The position numbers were made by a program, and so were the translations under genes. Below the pieces are notes generated by a model. The model was not told the DNA's origin. It saw only the letters and a program-made list of their open reading frames with translations, and made no database searches. DNA of 64,000 nt from contig OZ234498.1 in assembly GCA_965153455.1 (NCBI GenBank), forward strand, positions 12,400,001-12,464,000. The letters are read 5' to 3'. This DNA comes from Sphagnum compactum (lineage: Eukaryota > Bryophyta > Sphagnopsida > Sphagnales). Every line of letters begins with the position of its first letter. Position 1 is the first letter of the stretch. Shown in pieces: positions 1 through 12,140 of the stretch.

Positions 1-270
1 GTTCAATTGTAGGAATTCACTTATTAGGGATATTGACCACTTGACATAATCCTTGTATTATGCATATTTCTTCCAATTCAGATCTTGTCATATGACCAGA
101 GCCAGTCCAGATGTTGGCTCTCTTCACAAGGGTGGGCACATTGGGTGCATTTGTTCTTTTCTAGCAGCAGAAAGCAGCTCATGCAAGAGAAGTTGGTGGA
201 AAGGAATGGCAGGAAATGAAGGTTCTAGTGTGCAGATGTTGTTCAACGATGTCTTGATGGTATGTTGCAG

Positions 271-3200
271 GCAGATGAGTATGATGGATGCTTCTTGGGT
301 GTGTCACCATCACTTGCAGTTGTTACTAATGTTGAATGGGAACATGTGGACATGTTTCCTGATTATGTATGCTTTCTAACCTTGACAGATTAATCAACGT
401 TAAGTGCTAGCATGTAAATCATGGGAGAGGTGATATGGTGGATGAACCAATTGCCTTGAAGCAGACAACAGAGTTCAGAAATTGTTTTGAGTGGATAGTT
501 GGCTTTTGTAGGAGAGAATTATAGTCACATCTACATTGAGAATAATGAAGACTAGGAGTTTAGTTTTGCAAGTCCCTGTGTGCCCAGCAAGGTCATGTTT
601 CATACTACTGCACTTCAGAGTACTCATGTTGGTTCATATGTCTTATGTTGGAGAAAACAGGCAGCAGTAAGGGATATGTTCAGGAAATTTGTCATGCGGA
701 TCAAACCTGGAGGGCTGCTGTTGGTCAATGGTGACAGGTGACTGCAAGACTCCTATCTTGATAGTCTGTTGTGCCTTTTTAGCATCAGATATGGAGAAAG
801 GATCCACATGGTTGGTTGAACAAAAGTATGGCAGACTATGCTATGTATGCAAGTATGTACCATGTCTGGATTGTCACCAAATCAAAACTATACCGGTGTT
901 CGTCATTTGGATGGGCAGTGCAGGCTCCAGTTCACTAGGTGAGGTTTTCCAGCCCAAGGAGACACCTATGGCTTGTCCAGATGCAAAAAATGTGCATGTG
1001 GAAATGTTTGGAGTTGGGCAGGCCAACAACTGGCGTGCAGTGGATCTTGTACCAAATGCAGACGGTGGAACCGATTATATTGTGGTATGGCTTCTTGTGA
1101 TACCACCTCAATAAAGAATGTCCAGTTTCAATGTGTCCTGTTTGTATAGAAGGTCAAAGTTCACTGCCTAGAGATTGATGTAGCCTGAATCAGTTTTTGA
1201 ATCTTAGGAGGGCAGCAAGGAATGGTCTTGTTTCTGAATGTAGTATAAAAGAGGGTCATGTACGGCATGGACTCCCCTATCATTTACACCAACTTAAGCA
1301 GAAATCTCACTGAGAAAGATGAAGTTGAGCCTGTGTTCTCTGGAAAACTTTTCAGATCTTTGAGCATTTGGAAAGATCCAACATCAGTTTTGCCTCTATT
1401 TGGCTTGCATTCTTCTATTATCTCCTTACCTGCCAAATGATTGATGGCTTGGGTATTGCATTGGTTTCAGATGAATTGGACACAGATGTAACAGGAGAGG
1501 GGCTAGTTAAGCAAGCTTGATTTGGTGCATTGTGTTTGACAGGTGCATGCAGGCATACCCATGGCCCAAGTGAGCTTGCGTTTGCCTGGCACCTATAATG
1601 TGCTAAACTCTCTTGCGGTAAGCTACTTCTCGGAACTGGTTGTATATTCATGTGCATGTCTTCTGAGTAGGGATTGCTGCTGCTTGTCTTATTTTACCCA
1701 TGTATTCTATAGTATGGAAGTTCAACCTGCTGTCAATTTATGGGTACGATTGATTGGCAGTCCCTATTTTGAGTGTAGTGTGTAGATCTGGAAGCAAGTT
1801 GAGGATCATGTCTTCCTCTTCACTGTAATTCTTGGTTTGTGGATTACAACTTTTCAGATCTATGATGATCCTGTACAAGCTTGCTAGCATACTTGGAGTT
1901 GTTCAACTGATGAACTTGTTGGGCAGGTCATTGTGGCAATCTCAATGCTGGCAGTAGAAAAGCAGCCTGCAAGCAATTATGATAAAAGGTTGACAATCAT
2001 GAGGATGGCTGCTGAGGCAGCCAGCAAGGCATTAGGAAGTTTTACAGGGGCACGACGCCGTTTTGAGCTTATTGGAAAAGTGCAGGGGTGCTACATTATT
2101 GATGACTATGCCCATCACCCAACTGAGGTTCGTGCTGTGCTACAGGGTGCACGGCAGCGTTTCAGACAGCAGCCTATTTGGGTTATATTCCAACCTCATA
2201 CCTTCAGGTGAAGGTCCCAGATCTCCTCCTACCTGTCTCTGGTGTGTACACACTGATCACATCCTGGAATTGTATAGGTGGTCGTATGCACTGGACAGAA
2301 TACTGGTGTAGTTCTTTGTATCAGTAGTTTCTCCTGGGGAAGATATTAACATGGGGATTATACAGTCGACTGGAGAAACTTTTGCCTGATTTCGCACTGG
2401 CTTTCCACGCTGCAGATCGGGTTATCGTGACTGAGGTATAATCAAGCACATCCTCTGATTCTCTACATGATGTTGATGTGCATCAAGATGACATCTTATA
2501 TTACTGGCGGGGACTTGTCCCTCCAACCATCTCACTTGATGTGAGTTCATGCACTGGAAACTTTTTTAAATGAGAGAATTGCATCATCAGCTAAGACAAT
2601 CAATGATCAATGATGCACTAAAAAGTGGATGCGGTGGTGACTTTAGGTGTATACAGCACGAAACAGCATCTTTGACTGGAATGTGAGTGGCGAAGACTTG
2701 GCATCTGCTATTGTTGGTCCTCCTGCCATGTTTATTCCCACCTTGGTACTGCTTCTTTTTGTTGTAGCATTTCTTGAAGTCAGCCAACAGTCATGAAACT
2801 TGAGACCTCTTTTCAATGGCAGATAATTGAACATCCATACTTGGTGATGTATATTTGTGTATTGAGATAGTGAGGTTTTATTCCTTGCTGCGGTACCATG
2901 CCAAGCAAAGCCTTTCAGATTTTCTTTTGGGACAGTATTTGGCACTTATGCATTACATACATACTTTCTGCTTATGAGTGGTAGCAGCAAGCCCGCAGGA
3001 GCTCTAGTAATCTACCCTCACATGGCCATCATGCTATTACCCTGACAAAATGTGGAAGTTGGACTATCCTATAGAACTGGATATCTTACTAGACACAAGG
3101 ATTGACAGGTGGCTGGGTATCCAATTAGCAGATCCAAATCTTGCCCTGCTACTTTTCTGGTGGCATGGATGAGATAAAACAGTTCTGGTCCTAATGACAG

Positions 3201-3778
3201 TTTTAGTGGGCACTGAACCATACCATTTTCTTCTCTTTTCAGTAGATTGTGTTTGTGATCCAAGTCAGTCTCATGATATATCACATAGGATGACACATGT
3301 GATCCTACGTGATTGTTTAGATGTGCCTTGTCAGTCCTTAGGTCAAACATGGTACCAACTAGGATCTTTGGCATGGCAGGAAGGAGTAGTGGAGCTGCTG
3401 GCCTTGGAGCTCGGTGCCATTGACCAAAATATTGTTAACACCCAGGGCGACGTTATTTTGCTCACACTAGGGGCAGGTTTGTTGCATGCTTTCTACTTGG
3501 TTTGACAAGCAGAAGATTTGCATCTCAACATTTGTGCTTTAAAGGCCATGCACATGCTTCTTCAACCAGAAGATACTGCAAAAGATGAGGGCCACTATGC
3601 TTCCTCAAAGAAACCAAAAGCAGATTGAAGTTCATTGAGTAGTGTGTGAAAAGCACTGGTTCAGTCATATGTTCCTGAAGATTGTGTCGTCAGTTCTGAT
3701 CATATTTTGTGGCATGCAGGTGACATCACCAATTTGGGTCCACAGCTTATGGAGCTTCTATCAGCAGGGCCATCTTGA
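271..3778 (+). CDS. murC: UDP-N-acetylmuramate--L-alanine ligase (MurC), 5'-partial, nine exons
   Basis: Adds L-alanine to UDP-MurNAc using ATP, the first peptide step of peptidoglycan synthesis; in plants this would act in the plastid. Exons I can join in frame: 271-366, 661-737, 919-1084, 1543-1617, 1927-2207, 2366-2435, 2647-2745, 3380-3476, 3720-3778 (TGA at 3776-3778), about 339 residues. All introns are GT-AG and phases match. Family motifs in order: ADEYDGCFLG and VTNVEWEHVDMFPD (central ATP-ligase domain), IKPGGLLLVNGD, GQANNWRAVDLVPNADGG, VSLRLPGTYNVLNSLA, GARRRFELIG, the C-terminal domain signature DDYAHHPTEV, FQPHTFSRL, and a GDVILLTLGAGD end. The N-terminal Rossmann domain, the P-loop (GTHGKTTT type) and any transit peptide must lie before base 271 or outside the window; I could not place an exon in 1-260. 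No frameshift or internal stop was found in the joined exons, so the gene looks functional. It converges on the PPR gene downstream. Confidence 0.9.
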
Positions 3779-5866
3779 TCATGATTCTGTTTTGGTCTAA
3801 CAAAAGTTATCAGTAAGGTTCATGGTGGAAGCTCACTCCAAAATGTAAACTGGCCAGGTTCCTCTCCTACACACTGCCAGATAAGGACAACATTAAGTTT
3901 GCTGAAACGGGATGCTTGACCAGACATGTTTGAGGAAGTTGGTCTACCCATGCAGAGGGATAGAGGACCTGCTCTGGAGTCAAAGACACCATGGCTGAGG
4001 AGTTGATCATTCCAGTAAAGGTGGAAAAAGAAGGGCAAAGGATACTCCTTTGGAGCAACGAATCCAGTTTTTATTTGCAGCTGAGATGGTTGGGTAGGAA
4101 GCCATGATCAGTCAAACCTGGTGATATATGCTCAGAGCCATTCCTGCCTGAGACTAGAGCTGTACAAAAGTTGATGCTTCAGACTGTACTATAAATGTCA
4201 GGTGATAGTTGTTACTCTGCTTTTCATACTACAGATTGATACAAGAATCAGAGATGGGGATGGAAACAAAATTGTTTTCCCAGATGACCCAGGCACATTC
4301 CTATGTTTCAATAGATTGTATCCTTGGTGTGGTTGCCTGTTGCGGACACATTCTACTAAGGGAAAGGACCAGACTTCTCTTTCCAATCAACCCCTCAGTC
4401 ATAGATTGCATACGAATATCCGGCATCCAGGCTAGTTCCTTGAACATGGTTGAGTGTGTTTGTTTGAATTGGGTAAATCTTGAAACAGTGTATAGATTTT
4501 GTTGAATTCCCTAAAGTTTCATAGCATTTTGAAGCTGGAGAACAGGCATAAATCTATGGACAAAGTTCATTTCTCTGTGCCAGAAAACTAGACAGATACA
4601 TTCAGCTGCAACTCTTTGCATATTGGTCAGTTTGAAGTCAGCAACAATGCTTTGAGAAGTGCTAACCAAATGAGGCAGTGTCACTTGAGACAGTGAGGAG
4701 TTCAAAAGGATGAGAACCTGCACCTCATCACATTGCAGAGGATGCAAAAAGACCCTTCCAATCTGAGTCAAGAGCTATCATTCATCAAAACCAGTAGCAG
4801 GTACTAGCTCGTATTTAGCAAAGCAAGACTTGCAACAACTACAAACATTCAAAATAAAGCAGAAACTAAAAGCCACTATTACACAATCAATTACTGAAAG
4901 AAAAAGCAAAATTGAACTACTACATATTCATATTAAAGAAAATAATTGCTGAGAATCCTTGAAGAATGTGAGCTCCATAACTAAACAGTATTATTGCTGC
5001 AATGCCTGCGGAGACAATAAGCATCTGTTTTAGTAAAGTTTGTGAAGATTGTGAAGCTTGTAAAGTTCGTAAAGATTGTAAAGTTTGTTAAGTTTGTGAA
5101 GCCATGCTTCTTTTAAGGGACCTGTGAGAACAAAATACTGGCAAGAAAAGAGAACTAGGCAATTTATCAGTATACATCCTGTCTCCCGACAAGGTTCAAG
5201 ATCGGATGAAAGAGATTAGGTCAACTAGTAATCTATCAAATACTTAGTGCCTAGATGTTCCATGACTATCACAACCCCTTGGTGGCAAGTACACAGGAAG
5301 ACAGCTCAAATGCACTGTGCAACCATCAGACTCTCTGTAACATAACAAAGTGACCAATGCATAGTGGGGAATTGTTGTTTATTACCTCAAAACCCTCATT
5401 GCACAACAGAAGAGGAAACACCCTAAATATATTGCAATTGATTGAATCTCTCTTTGCACAGTGTTCCGGCAGCTCCTCCATAGTGGGCTTTGCAAACTGC
5501 TTCTATTCCAGCCATTATTCCTCTTGGAATCTCTTGGGTGCAGTGGATTGTAATCCATCTTGTCCGTTGACCTCCCTCAAAAAATAGCCAATGGATTTAA
5601 GGTCTCAACTTTGTCTGGGGACTGCAATGAAAGAGCATAGTGGTACATTGAAAACTGTACATGACACATAAAGAATGTGAAGCTGTCACCTGAGTGGCCC
5701 CCAACTAACCATCTCTCAAGCTGAGCCAGAATTCAGTTCTGAACCAAAAGTGGAGGATCATATCACTAGAGATCATGTCAAAAATACTGACCATGACAGT
5801 GCTAAAAAATGAGTGGCACTTGCATATATGCCCTTGAATACATGTTTACTCTGCTTCCTTCACTAG
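3779..5866. other. Convergent intergenic region between murC and the PPR gene
   Basis: Holds the 3' ends of both flanking transcripts. Short open frames here on both strands have no recognisable domain. The only structured part is the 9-bp minisatellite at 5036-5098. No RNA gene or transposon was recognised. Confidence 0.5.
5036..5098. repeat. 9-bp minisatellite, seven units
   Basis: Seven consecutive 9-base units of the form AAG-N-TTGT-R (with one TTCGT variant) run head to tail. The 9-bp period would give a repeating tripeptide if translated, but no long frame uses it. It lies between the two convergent 3' ends. Confidence 0.8.
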
Positions 5867-7039
5867 TCAAATCTTGCCAAATTCCCCTGCCAGTGACCTT
5901 AGGGTTAAAGGCCCTGGCTTGATTCTTGCACTCTCCAGGTCTGCTAACACCTGCATGGCTGTGCCAAGCATGTTTGCTTTCCTGTATGCTCCAACCAAAA
6001 TTGCAAGTGCCCAGTCATCAGGTTGTAATTTGGCAAATCTTAGACTATCAAAGACGGCCTGAACACTATCAACATCTCCAGCACGACTGTAAGCATCCAT
6101 GAGTGCAGTGAATGCTTTTAAGCTTCCTCGAAAACCCTTCCAATGCATTAGATCAAAAATCCTTTGTGCTTCCTTGGCCTGTCCCAACCTTCCATAAGCT
6201 GTCATAAGTGCAAGGTAAGTGTCAGCATTGCCTTCAACACCAGCAATTTCCATATCTGCCAACAAAGCTTCTGATTGCTGGGGCAGTCCCACATTTCCAT
6301 AAGCTATCATCAGTGATTTGTACATGGTTGCATCTGGTTGAATTCCTGCCAATCTTATCTCCTCCAGCACTCCCCTTGCTCTGTCCAACTGTCCAGCTCG
6401 GCCATAAGCAGCTATCAAGACTGTGTATGCCGCCAAATCTGGCATAATTCCCTGCTCTTCCATGCACCGCATTGTAGCTTCAGCTTGCTCAATTTGAGAA
6501 TTCCTCCCATAAGAGTCAATCAGCTTGGTGTAGTCTCGCACACACACTTCAAACCAGCTTTCCTTGAAAGACCACTCAGAGATCTGCAACTCCCAAGCCC
6601 ACACGATTCAAAGATTCATACCTTGCTACAGTTGAACAGCATTCAAACCCTAATCTGTGTGTGTGTGTGTGTGACTCTCTCTCTCTGTGCAACCAGTGTA
6701 TGCGCAACTATTCTCACCTTGTAGTAGAGCTCGCGATCGTCTGCATTGTCGAATTCCTTAAGCATATCAAGCAATTCTCGTCTGCCCGGCGTCATTGTGC
6801 GCACCCACTTCCGCAAAACCCGTTCGAGAACATCGTCTGTCTGGTACTCCAGACCACGAATCTCTTTGATAATGTGCAATGCTCTTCTTGTAACTTTCCC
6901 CTTCACAAGCGGCTCAGATTTCCATCGCTTTCTCTGACTCATATTCGTGATTACACATCTTCTTCTTGTTGTAATACTATTACTACTACGACTACTACCA
7001 CTCTTGCTGTTCCATGAACTCCCAACCGGAACAGACCGA

Positions 7040-7070
<31 letters not shown>

Positions 7071-7230
7071 CACCACCACCACACCCCAACCCTAAACCTA
7101 ATCCTGATTTCCAAGAGTTGTTATCGCGAGCTTTGTCATTGCTACCAAGCACAACAGAAACACGGCAACAAAAAGAAGAAGAAGAAGAAGAAGAAGAAGA
7201 GGCAACTGGAAATGTACACAGCTTGTGCAT
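5867..7230 (-). CDS. P-type pentatricopeptide repeat (PPR) protein, two exons
   Basis: Probable organelle RNA-binding protein. Exon 1 runs 7230-6718 and exon 2 6583-5867, joined in phase 0 through a GT-AG intron (LYYK / ISEWSF); about 409 residues from the first ATG. Exon 2 holds six roughly 35-residue PPR units, beginning RDYTKLIDSYGR, AAYTVLIAAYGR, TMYKSLMIAYGN, DTYLALMTAYGR, KAFTALMDAYSR and WALAILVGAYRK. No E, DYW or SMR tail is present. The segment just before the repeats (KGKVTRRALHIIKEIRGL...LYYKISEWSF) resembles, from memory, the Arabidopsis At1g01970-type family. Exon 1 also encodes a Ser tract and a nine-Cys tract from trinucleotide repeats, which is odd. A second ATG at 6942-6940 would skip these and give about 313 residues; which start is used is undecided. 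Exact RNA target unknown. Confidence 0.85.
7041..7201. repeat. Two trinucleotide microsatellites in PPR exon 1
   Basis: An (AAC)n tract near 7041-7070 and a (GAA)n tract near 7172-7201 (+ strand). On the minus strand they read as poly-Cys and poly-Ser in the PPR frame. They may be 5' leader rather than coding if the downstream ATG at 6942 is the true start. Confidence 0.8.
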
Positions 7231-7327
7231 ACTTCTAGACCTTCCTTGAGAAATGCAACCGCAGCAAAATCAACCCTCTGCTCCAAATCCGAGAAAACAA
7301 ATCCACAAGCTTTCGGAGCTTATGGTG

Positions 7328-8106
7328 AGAGAGTTGTGAGCTTCTTGCATTATTATGGCAGAAGAACAAAACAATTCCACGTTTTAGGGTTTTATAAATC
7401 CTAACTCATCATTCCAAATGAAGAAAGAATTTCTAAAAGTTGAGTTGTGAGCTTGTTACAATACAACAAATGAAGAAAACAATTCCATGTTTTAGGGTTT
7501 CATTATGCCCCTTTGCTAAAGTTATTAGAGTTATCCGTAAAGTAACCCTGTCTTCACCCTGTCTTTGGGCCTCCTTTTCACCCCCTATTCCCCTCTTTCA
7601 GTGGTATCCGGCAAAGTAAAGACATTTTTATTAAATCTCGGTATGAAATGCTCTGCAACTCAGTGTGAATTGCTGAAACTCAGCAGCTAATGCACGAGAC
7701 TAATTCAAGACTAATTATAGTAGCTGTACAGTTAGGAGCAGTGAAAATATATGTAGCAGCAGCAGTGGAGGCGCTTAGGAAAAAGGCAAAGACAGGATGA
7801 AAACCCAGTTTATCACCAAAATTGATGGCTTTCTGAGTTTCATCCCCCGTTGAATGCTAATGTACTTTTTTGCAAGTTTTTTAAGAATCTCACCCTGTGT
7901 ATGACCAAACTCAGGGTTATGGTGCTCTGTTTTTCTTGCTTTACGGATAACTCTATTATGTCATAGAAATTATGCACTACAATGGAATGGACGTGCAATC
8001 TTACTCATTATTTTTTTAAATGCACAAAAAGCCTTAAAAGTCCAAGTTGTGAGCTCATCATATAATATAGCATATCATGAAAACAATTCCATGTTTTAGG
8101 GTTTTA
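7328..8106. repeat. Three direct repeats with telo-box-like motif upstream of the PPR gene
   Basis: Copies at about 7328-7397, 7437-7502 and 8040-8106 share GTTGTGAGCT... followed by AACAATTCCATGTTTTAGGG and TTT. Each carries TTTTAGGGTTT, which contains the plant telo-box AAACCCTAA (reverse complement). The match of copies 2 and 3 continues into TATGCxCC..TTGCTAA. Copies 2 and 3 are separated by the MITE at 7527-7954. They sit upstream of the minus-strand PPR gene and so probably lie in its promoter. Confidence 0.75.
7527..7954. mobile_element. MITE-like element, copy 1 (428 bp)
   Basis: Ends are inverted repeats: AGAGTTATCCGTAAAG at the left and CTTTACGGATAACTCT at the right, flanked on both sides by ATT (7524-7526 and 7955-7957), a candidate 3-bp target duplication. 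No coding capacity. A second, inverted copy lies at 14529-14917. I cannot assign it to a named superfamily: the ends do not start CACTA, and ATT is not the TA or TWA expected of Stowaway or Tourist. Confidence 0.75.
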
Positions 8107-8358
8107 GTATGCGCCATTTGCTAAGGACATTACATGATAGAAAGCATGTTTTGTTTGTAATTGGTTGTTAATTATGGTTTAGGGTTTATCACTTGGTTAA
8201 GTGTTAGTTGAATGTTATAAACCCCCTATTGTAGTGGAATGGGTTAAAAAATTGACTTAGTGAGTTGAAATTGATTGTCAATTATGCTTCACTTGTTGTC
8301 ATTTGGTTAACTAAGCTTAGACCACCTACATATTTAAACTATTGTAGCCTAGGGTTAG

Positions 8359-8600
8359 TTTCCACATTGACAAAATGAATTTTATTTTTTTTCAAAAATA
8401 AATTTCGTTTTTATAATTTTGAAATTATACATATTTTCATCATCTATTATATTATTGTGATACGAGTAGTGAAATTATTCAGAATGTAACCTATAATAAA
8501 TTATGATGATTTTCAACATGTCAACTTCACATTTTCACAAAATTTCATTTCACTATTTTGAGGATTATTTAATGACAAAATTGATCTCAAGGTAAGGTAC
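8359..8600 (+). repeat. Dispersed repeat R1, copy 1
   Basis: Begins TTTCCACATTGACAAAA, then ATTGTGATACGAGTAGTGAAATT.. and GATTTTCAACATGTCAACTTC, and ends near TTTCACTATTTTGAGGAT followed by CAAGGTAAGGTA. The same words in the same order recur at 54981-55181 with many substitutions. No coding content. Confidence 0.7.
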
Positions 8601-9384
8601 CTACTTATCTAGGCTAAGTTCCTATCTACTTCCTCTCTACTTACCTAAACACTTGATTAGCTTAAGCAACCTAGGCTATCTAACCCTAGGCTAAGTTAGG
8701 TGTCACATAGCTTACCTAGGTCGAAGTCTAGCTTAAGTGACACATGATGTGCCCTAAGTATAGTTGTCGCATAGGTCATCCTAGGTCTAAATCTAGGCCT
8801 AGGTGCAAGCTTCAAATTTAAACTCTATATAAAATTGACAAAGAAATAAAAACAAGATGTCCAAAGAAAAATGCATACTATCAACCTTAGGTCACTTTTG
8901 GAACAACATGTTACAACAAGTGCTTAAGAAATCTAACCCCCAAAATCCTTATTTTTATTTTTAACTTACTCAAAGTTTTGAACTTGTAGGTTTGAACTTT
9001 AATTGGCATTTCTTTGCCATTAATGGTTTTTACAATTGTGTATCTTTATCAATTCCTTAAGTTGGTGGATTTTTTATGTTTATTTTTCCAAGATTAATTT
9101 TTATCTTGCAAGTTAAATGGATTTTATGATTGGGTATAGAAGAGATAGGGATCTTCTCCAAATTGTTATGACTATGTAATAATGAAAAATAAACATGTCT
9201 TTCCTTTGACATATAGCAAATTGAACTAAACTTGGAATGTTGAAAATAAGTTTGCTTCTCTTGATAAAGGAAGAATATTTGTGCTAGGGTCATAACTTGT
9301 TATTGTGTGTTTTCCCATAAATAATAGAGGAAATTTTTGTTTTCAAATTATTGTGAGTAGTTTTTTATGAATTTTTTTAATTTA

Positions 9385-9450
9385 TAGCCAACATGACAAT
9401 CATCCATAAGAAAATTTAACCAAGTCTTGATATTGAAAAAATATGAAAGT
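9385..9450 (+). repeat. Palindromic-core dispersed motif, copy A
   Basis: TAGCCAA..TGACAATCATCCATAAG then AATTTAACCAAG and a conserved ATATGAAAGT tail. The most diverged of six copies in the window (others at 16649, 31397, 45834, 46881 and 51603). Confidence 0.6.
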
Positions 9451-12140
9451 AAAAGGATTTGAACGTCCTTCTATAATTATGGCTACTTGTACCAAAAATA
9501 ACAATTTGACTATTTTTATTTTTCAAAATTGAATTCTTACTATTAAAAATTCAAATTTTGATTTTTTTCACATTTCTAATTTTAACCTCCCAAAGAAAAA
9601 AAATTATTGTGATTCACATGAGTTGTGACCATAACAGTTCGACAATTTTTTAACATTAAGAGTTGAAAACAAATTATCCCAACCTTTTATCTATCTACTT
9701 GGTCTTTGTGTTGTTTTGCAATATCAATGACAATTAATTGACATGAGGCTGGAATATTAATATATTTCCATTTTTTCCTTGAATCTTACAATGTCAAAAG
9801 AAAATTCAATGATCATGTAGAATTTCCATGAAATCATTTCCACTTCCATTAATTTTAAAACATGGTATTCCATCTTCATCGATTGAAAACATTAAAAAAT
9901 TAAGTTGTATTGATTAAATTATAATCACCTAATATTTTATTATAATATAAATTGCACCATAATAATATAGGGGGCTATTGATGAATATTGAACAATTTTT
10001 TCATGGAGATTTCAATATTATCAAAACAAAAAAAATGTAAGGAAATTGGAATGTACTTTTAGTATTGTTTAAAACCTTCAATGAGTTGGATTTCATAGAA
10101 ATGATATTTATAACTAATATGTGGGAAATATTGAATATTGAATATTTTTGGTCATAAAATTTAATTCAATTTCTTAAAATTCAAATTTGAATGAAAATTG
10201 AATTTCAAACTTAGGTTGAAGATGTACCTATACCATTCTCCCTTTTGAATTGAACCAACAGCATAAGCAAAACAAGTAAAATATAAAAGTGATCAATATT
10301 TTTATTTCTATCAACTAGAAAAGGTATTTGTTGTGAGTAAAAACTTAAATGCACTTTATAAAGCTAAATTTTTTTGTTATCAATTTCATTTTGCAATCAA
10401 ATTACTCAACTATGTTACATGATTTCATCATTTATCATGATTTTCTTTGAACTTGTCACAAACGACAAAATTATTGCTTTGCCATGAATTGTTTGTTTGT
10501 GAGTGAGAATCATTTTGTTGAGCTCAATTATACATGTTATGCAATGGTGTGCAATGGGTACCCTATATAGTGAATGTGTTGTTTGTGAGTGAAAATTGTT
10601 TTGTTGGGGTTAATTACACATGTTATGGAACTTGCATCCTATTGTGAGGCCTTTTAGATTCCTAAAAAGGGATGACCTCCAAAAGTTTTGTATGAGCCTA
10701 AACTTTGCAATGCAACTCAAAAAAGTCATCCAAAAGGTACCATCCCCTCAACCATGGCTTTCTAATGCCTCTAGGACCCAAAACAACTTAAATGTTGCCA
10801 TTTGCATTTCCAAAAAAATACAATAAGCCATGGGTTGGGATCCATCGTAGGGTTTTATTGTTCATCTTCATATGAGTCCAATATAAAACATGTGAAATAT
10901 CCATATTTTTCACTATAGACATTGGATTCACATACATAAAATACTATTAGCCCACATGGCAAAAATTATCATTTTCAAGCCTCATGCAAATTTGTCATAT
11001 GACAAAAAGATATAAGAATATACGAAACTTTTCAAATTGGTCTTTGTATTTGAAAGCACCTCCTTTGGTAGATTTTCATTTTAAATTTCACTATTGGGCA
11101 ATTCTTGAGTTGGTAGGATAACCTTTGGTTGAATGGTTTTTCAATCAAAACAATTATAGGTCTAGTTGGGTGTTTTCAAAATGTAAATAAATTGGTTTAA
11201 ACTAGTTTTGGTTACATAACCAAAATAGGGGTCAAGTTGTCAACTAATTCGAGTTTTCAATTGTTAGGTGGATCTAATTTTGGCATTTTTAATACACTTT
11301 TAGCTTTTCTTGGTTCCCAATATGTTTAAATAAATTAGTTAGAGGTTAAGTTTGAATAATCCTTGGTTAAATTACAATTGGGTAAATTATATGAATTATA
11401 TCTTTGGGTGAATTCAAGTTAATAGGAGCCATGACCAAGGTAGCCATTGCTTAGGTTTACATGATTAAAATCATGTATTGATTGATAAAATTATACAATA
11501 ATATTTTTAACCAATGTAATGTTTGGATAAATTTCAAAGTAATCTAATAATATAAAATACTCAAAAGCCCATTTAAAACATTATAACAAGTGTTTAGAAA
11601 CATAGCTTTTAACACAATTCTAACATAATTTAAACACAATTTAAACATTTTTACATTAATCTCAAGTTGTCATGTCAATGTGTTGAATTTAAAAGGGTTC
11701 CCAAAAGAATTCAAAAGGGTGCACCATTGGTTCTTAGTAGCTTGAATTTATCCCTTTGCATAAACAAACACTCCAAAAAAAAAGACATAATTTTATTGCA
11801 AAGGAACATTAATATCAACATCTTTCACATTATAGTTCCAATTCATTTGTGAACCCATTTAATAGAAGATGGAAAGGAAGATTTAACTTTTGATCTCTCA
11901 CTTTATACTCTCTTAACTCTCAAATTTCTTGACAACATTCAACATTAATGCGACAAGTTTTGCATTTCTTTCATTGTTTCATCATTTCCAAATGCCCACT
12001 TTCAAATTGGTGTATAGCCCAATAAAAAAGACAACAAAAAAAAAAACTTGTACCATATGCTTTTGCATCATGAAGTCCTATTATTTTGTTAACAATGACG
12101 ATAATATTCCATCAATTGATGTGAAGGAAAATCCACCTTC

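Larger units (their letters stand above)
8107..12140. other. AT-rich gene-free stretch with degenerate repeats
   Basis: No gene recognised. Contents seen: a dispersed repeat at 8359-8600 shared with 54981-55181; a degenerate run of CCTAGG/TAGGCTAAG words at about 8588-8815; one copy of the palindromic-core motif at 9385-9450; a segment at 9752-9870 related to 44990-45115; and a two-copy direct repeat of about 50 bp at 10492-10542 and 10579-10627. Confidence 0.6.

Noticed and set aside
53-379. 108-codon plus-strand frame
   Set aside because: It overlaps the murC exon at 271-366 in another frame; the murC frame carries the conserved motif, so this one is a shadow.
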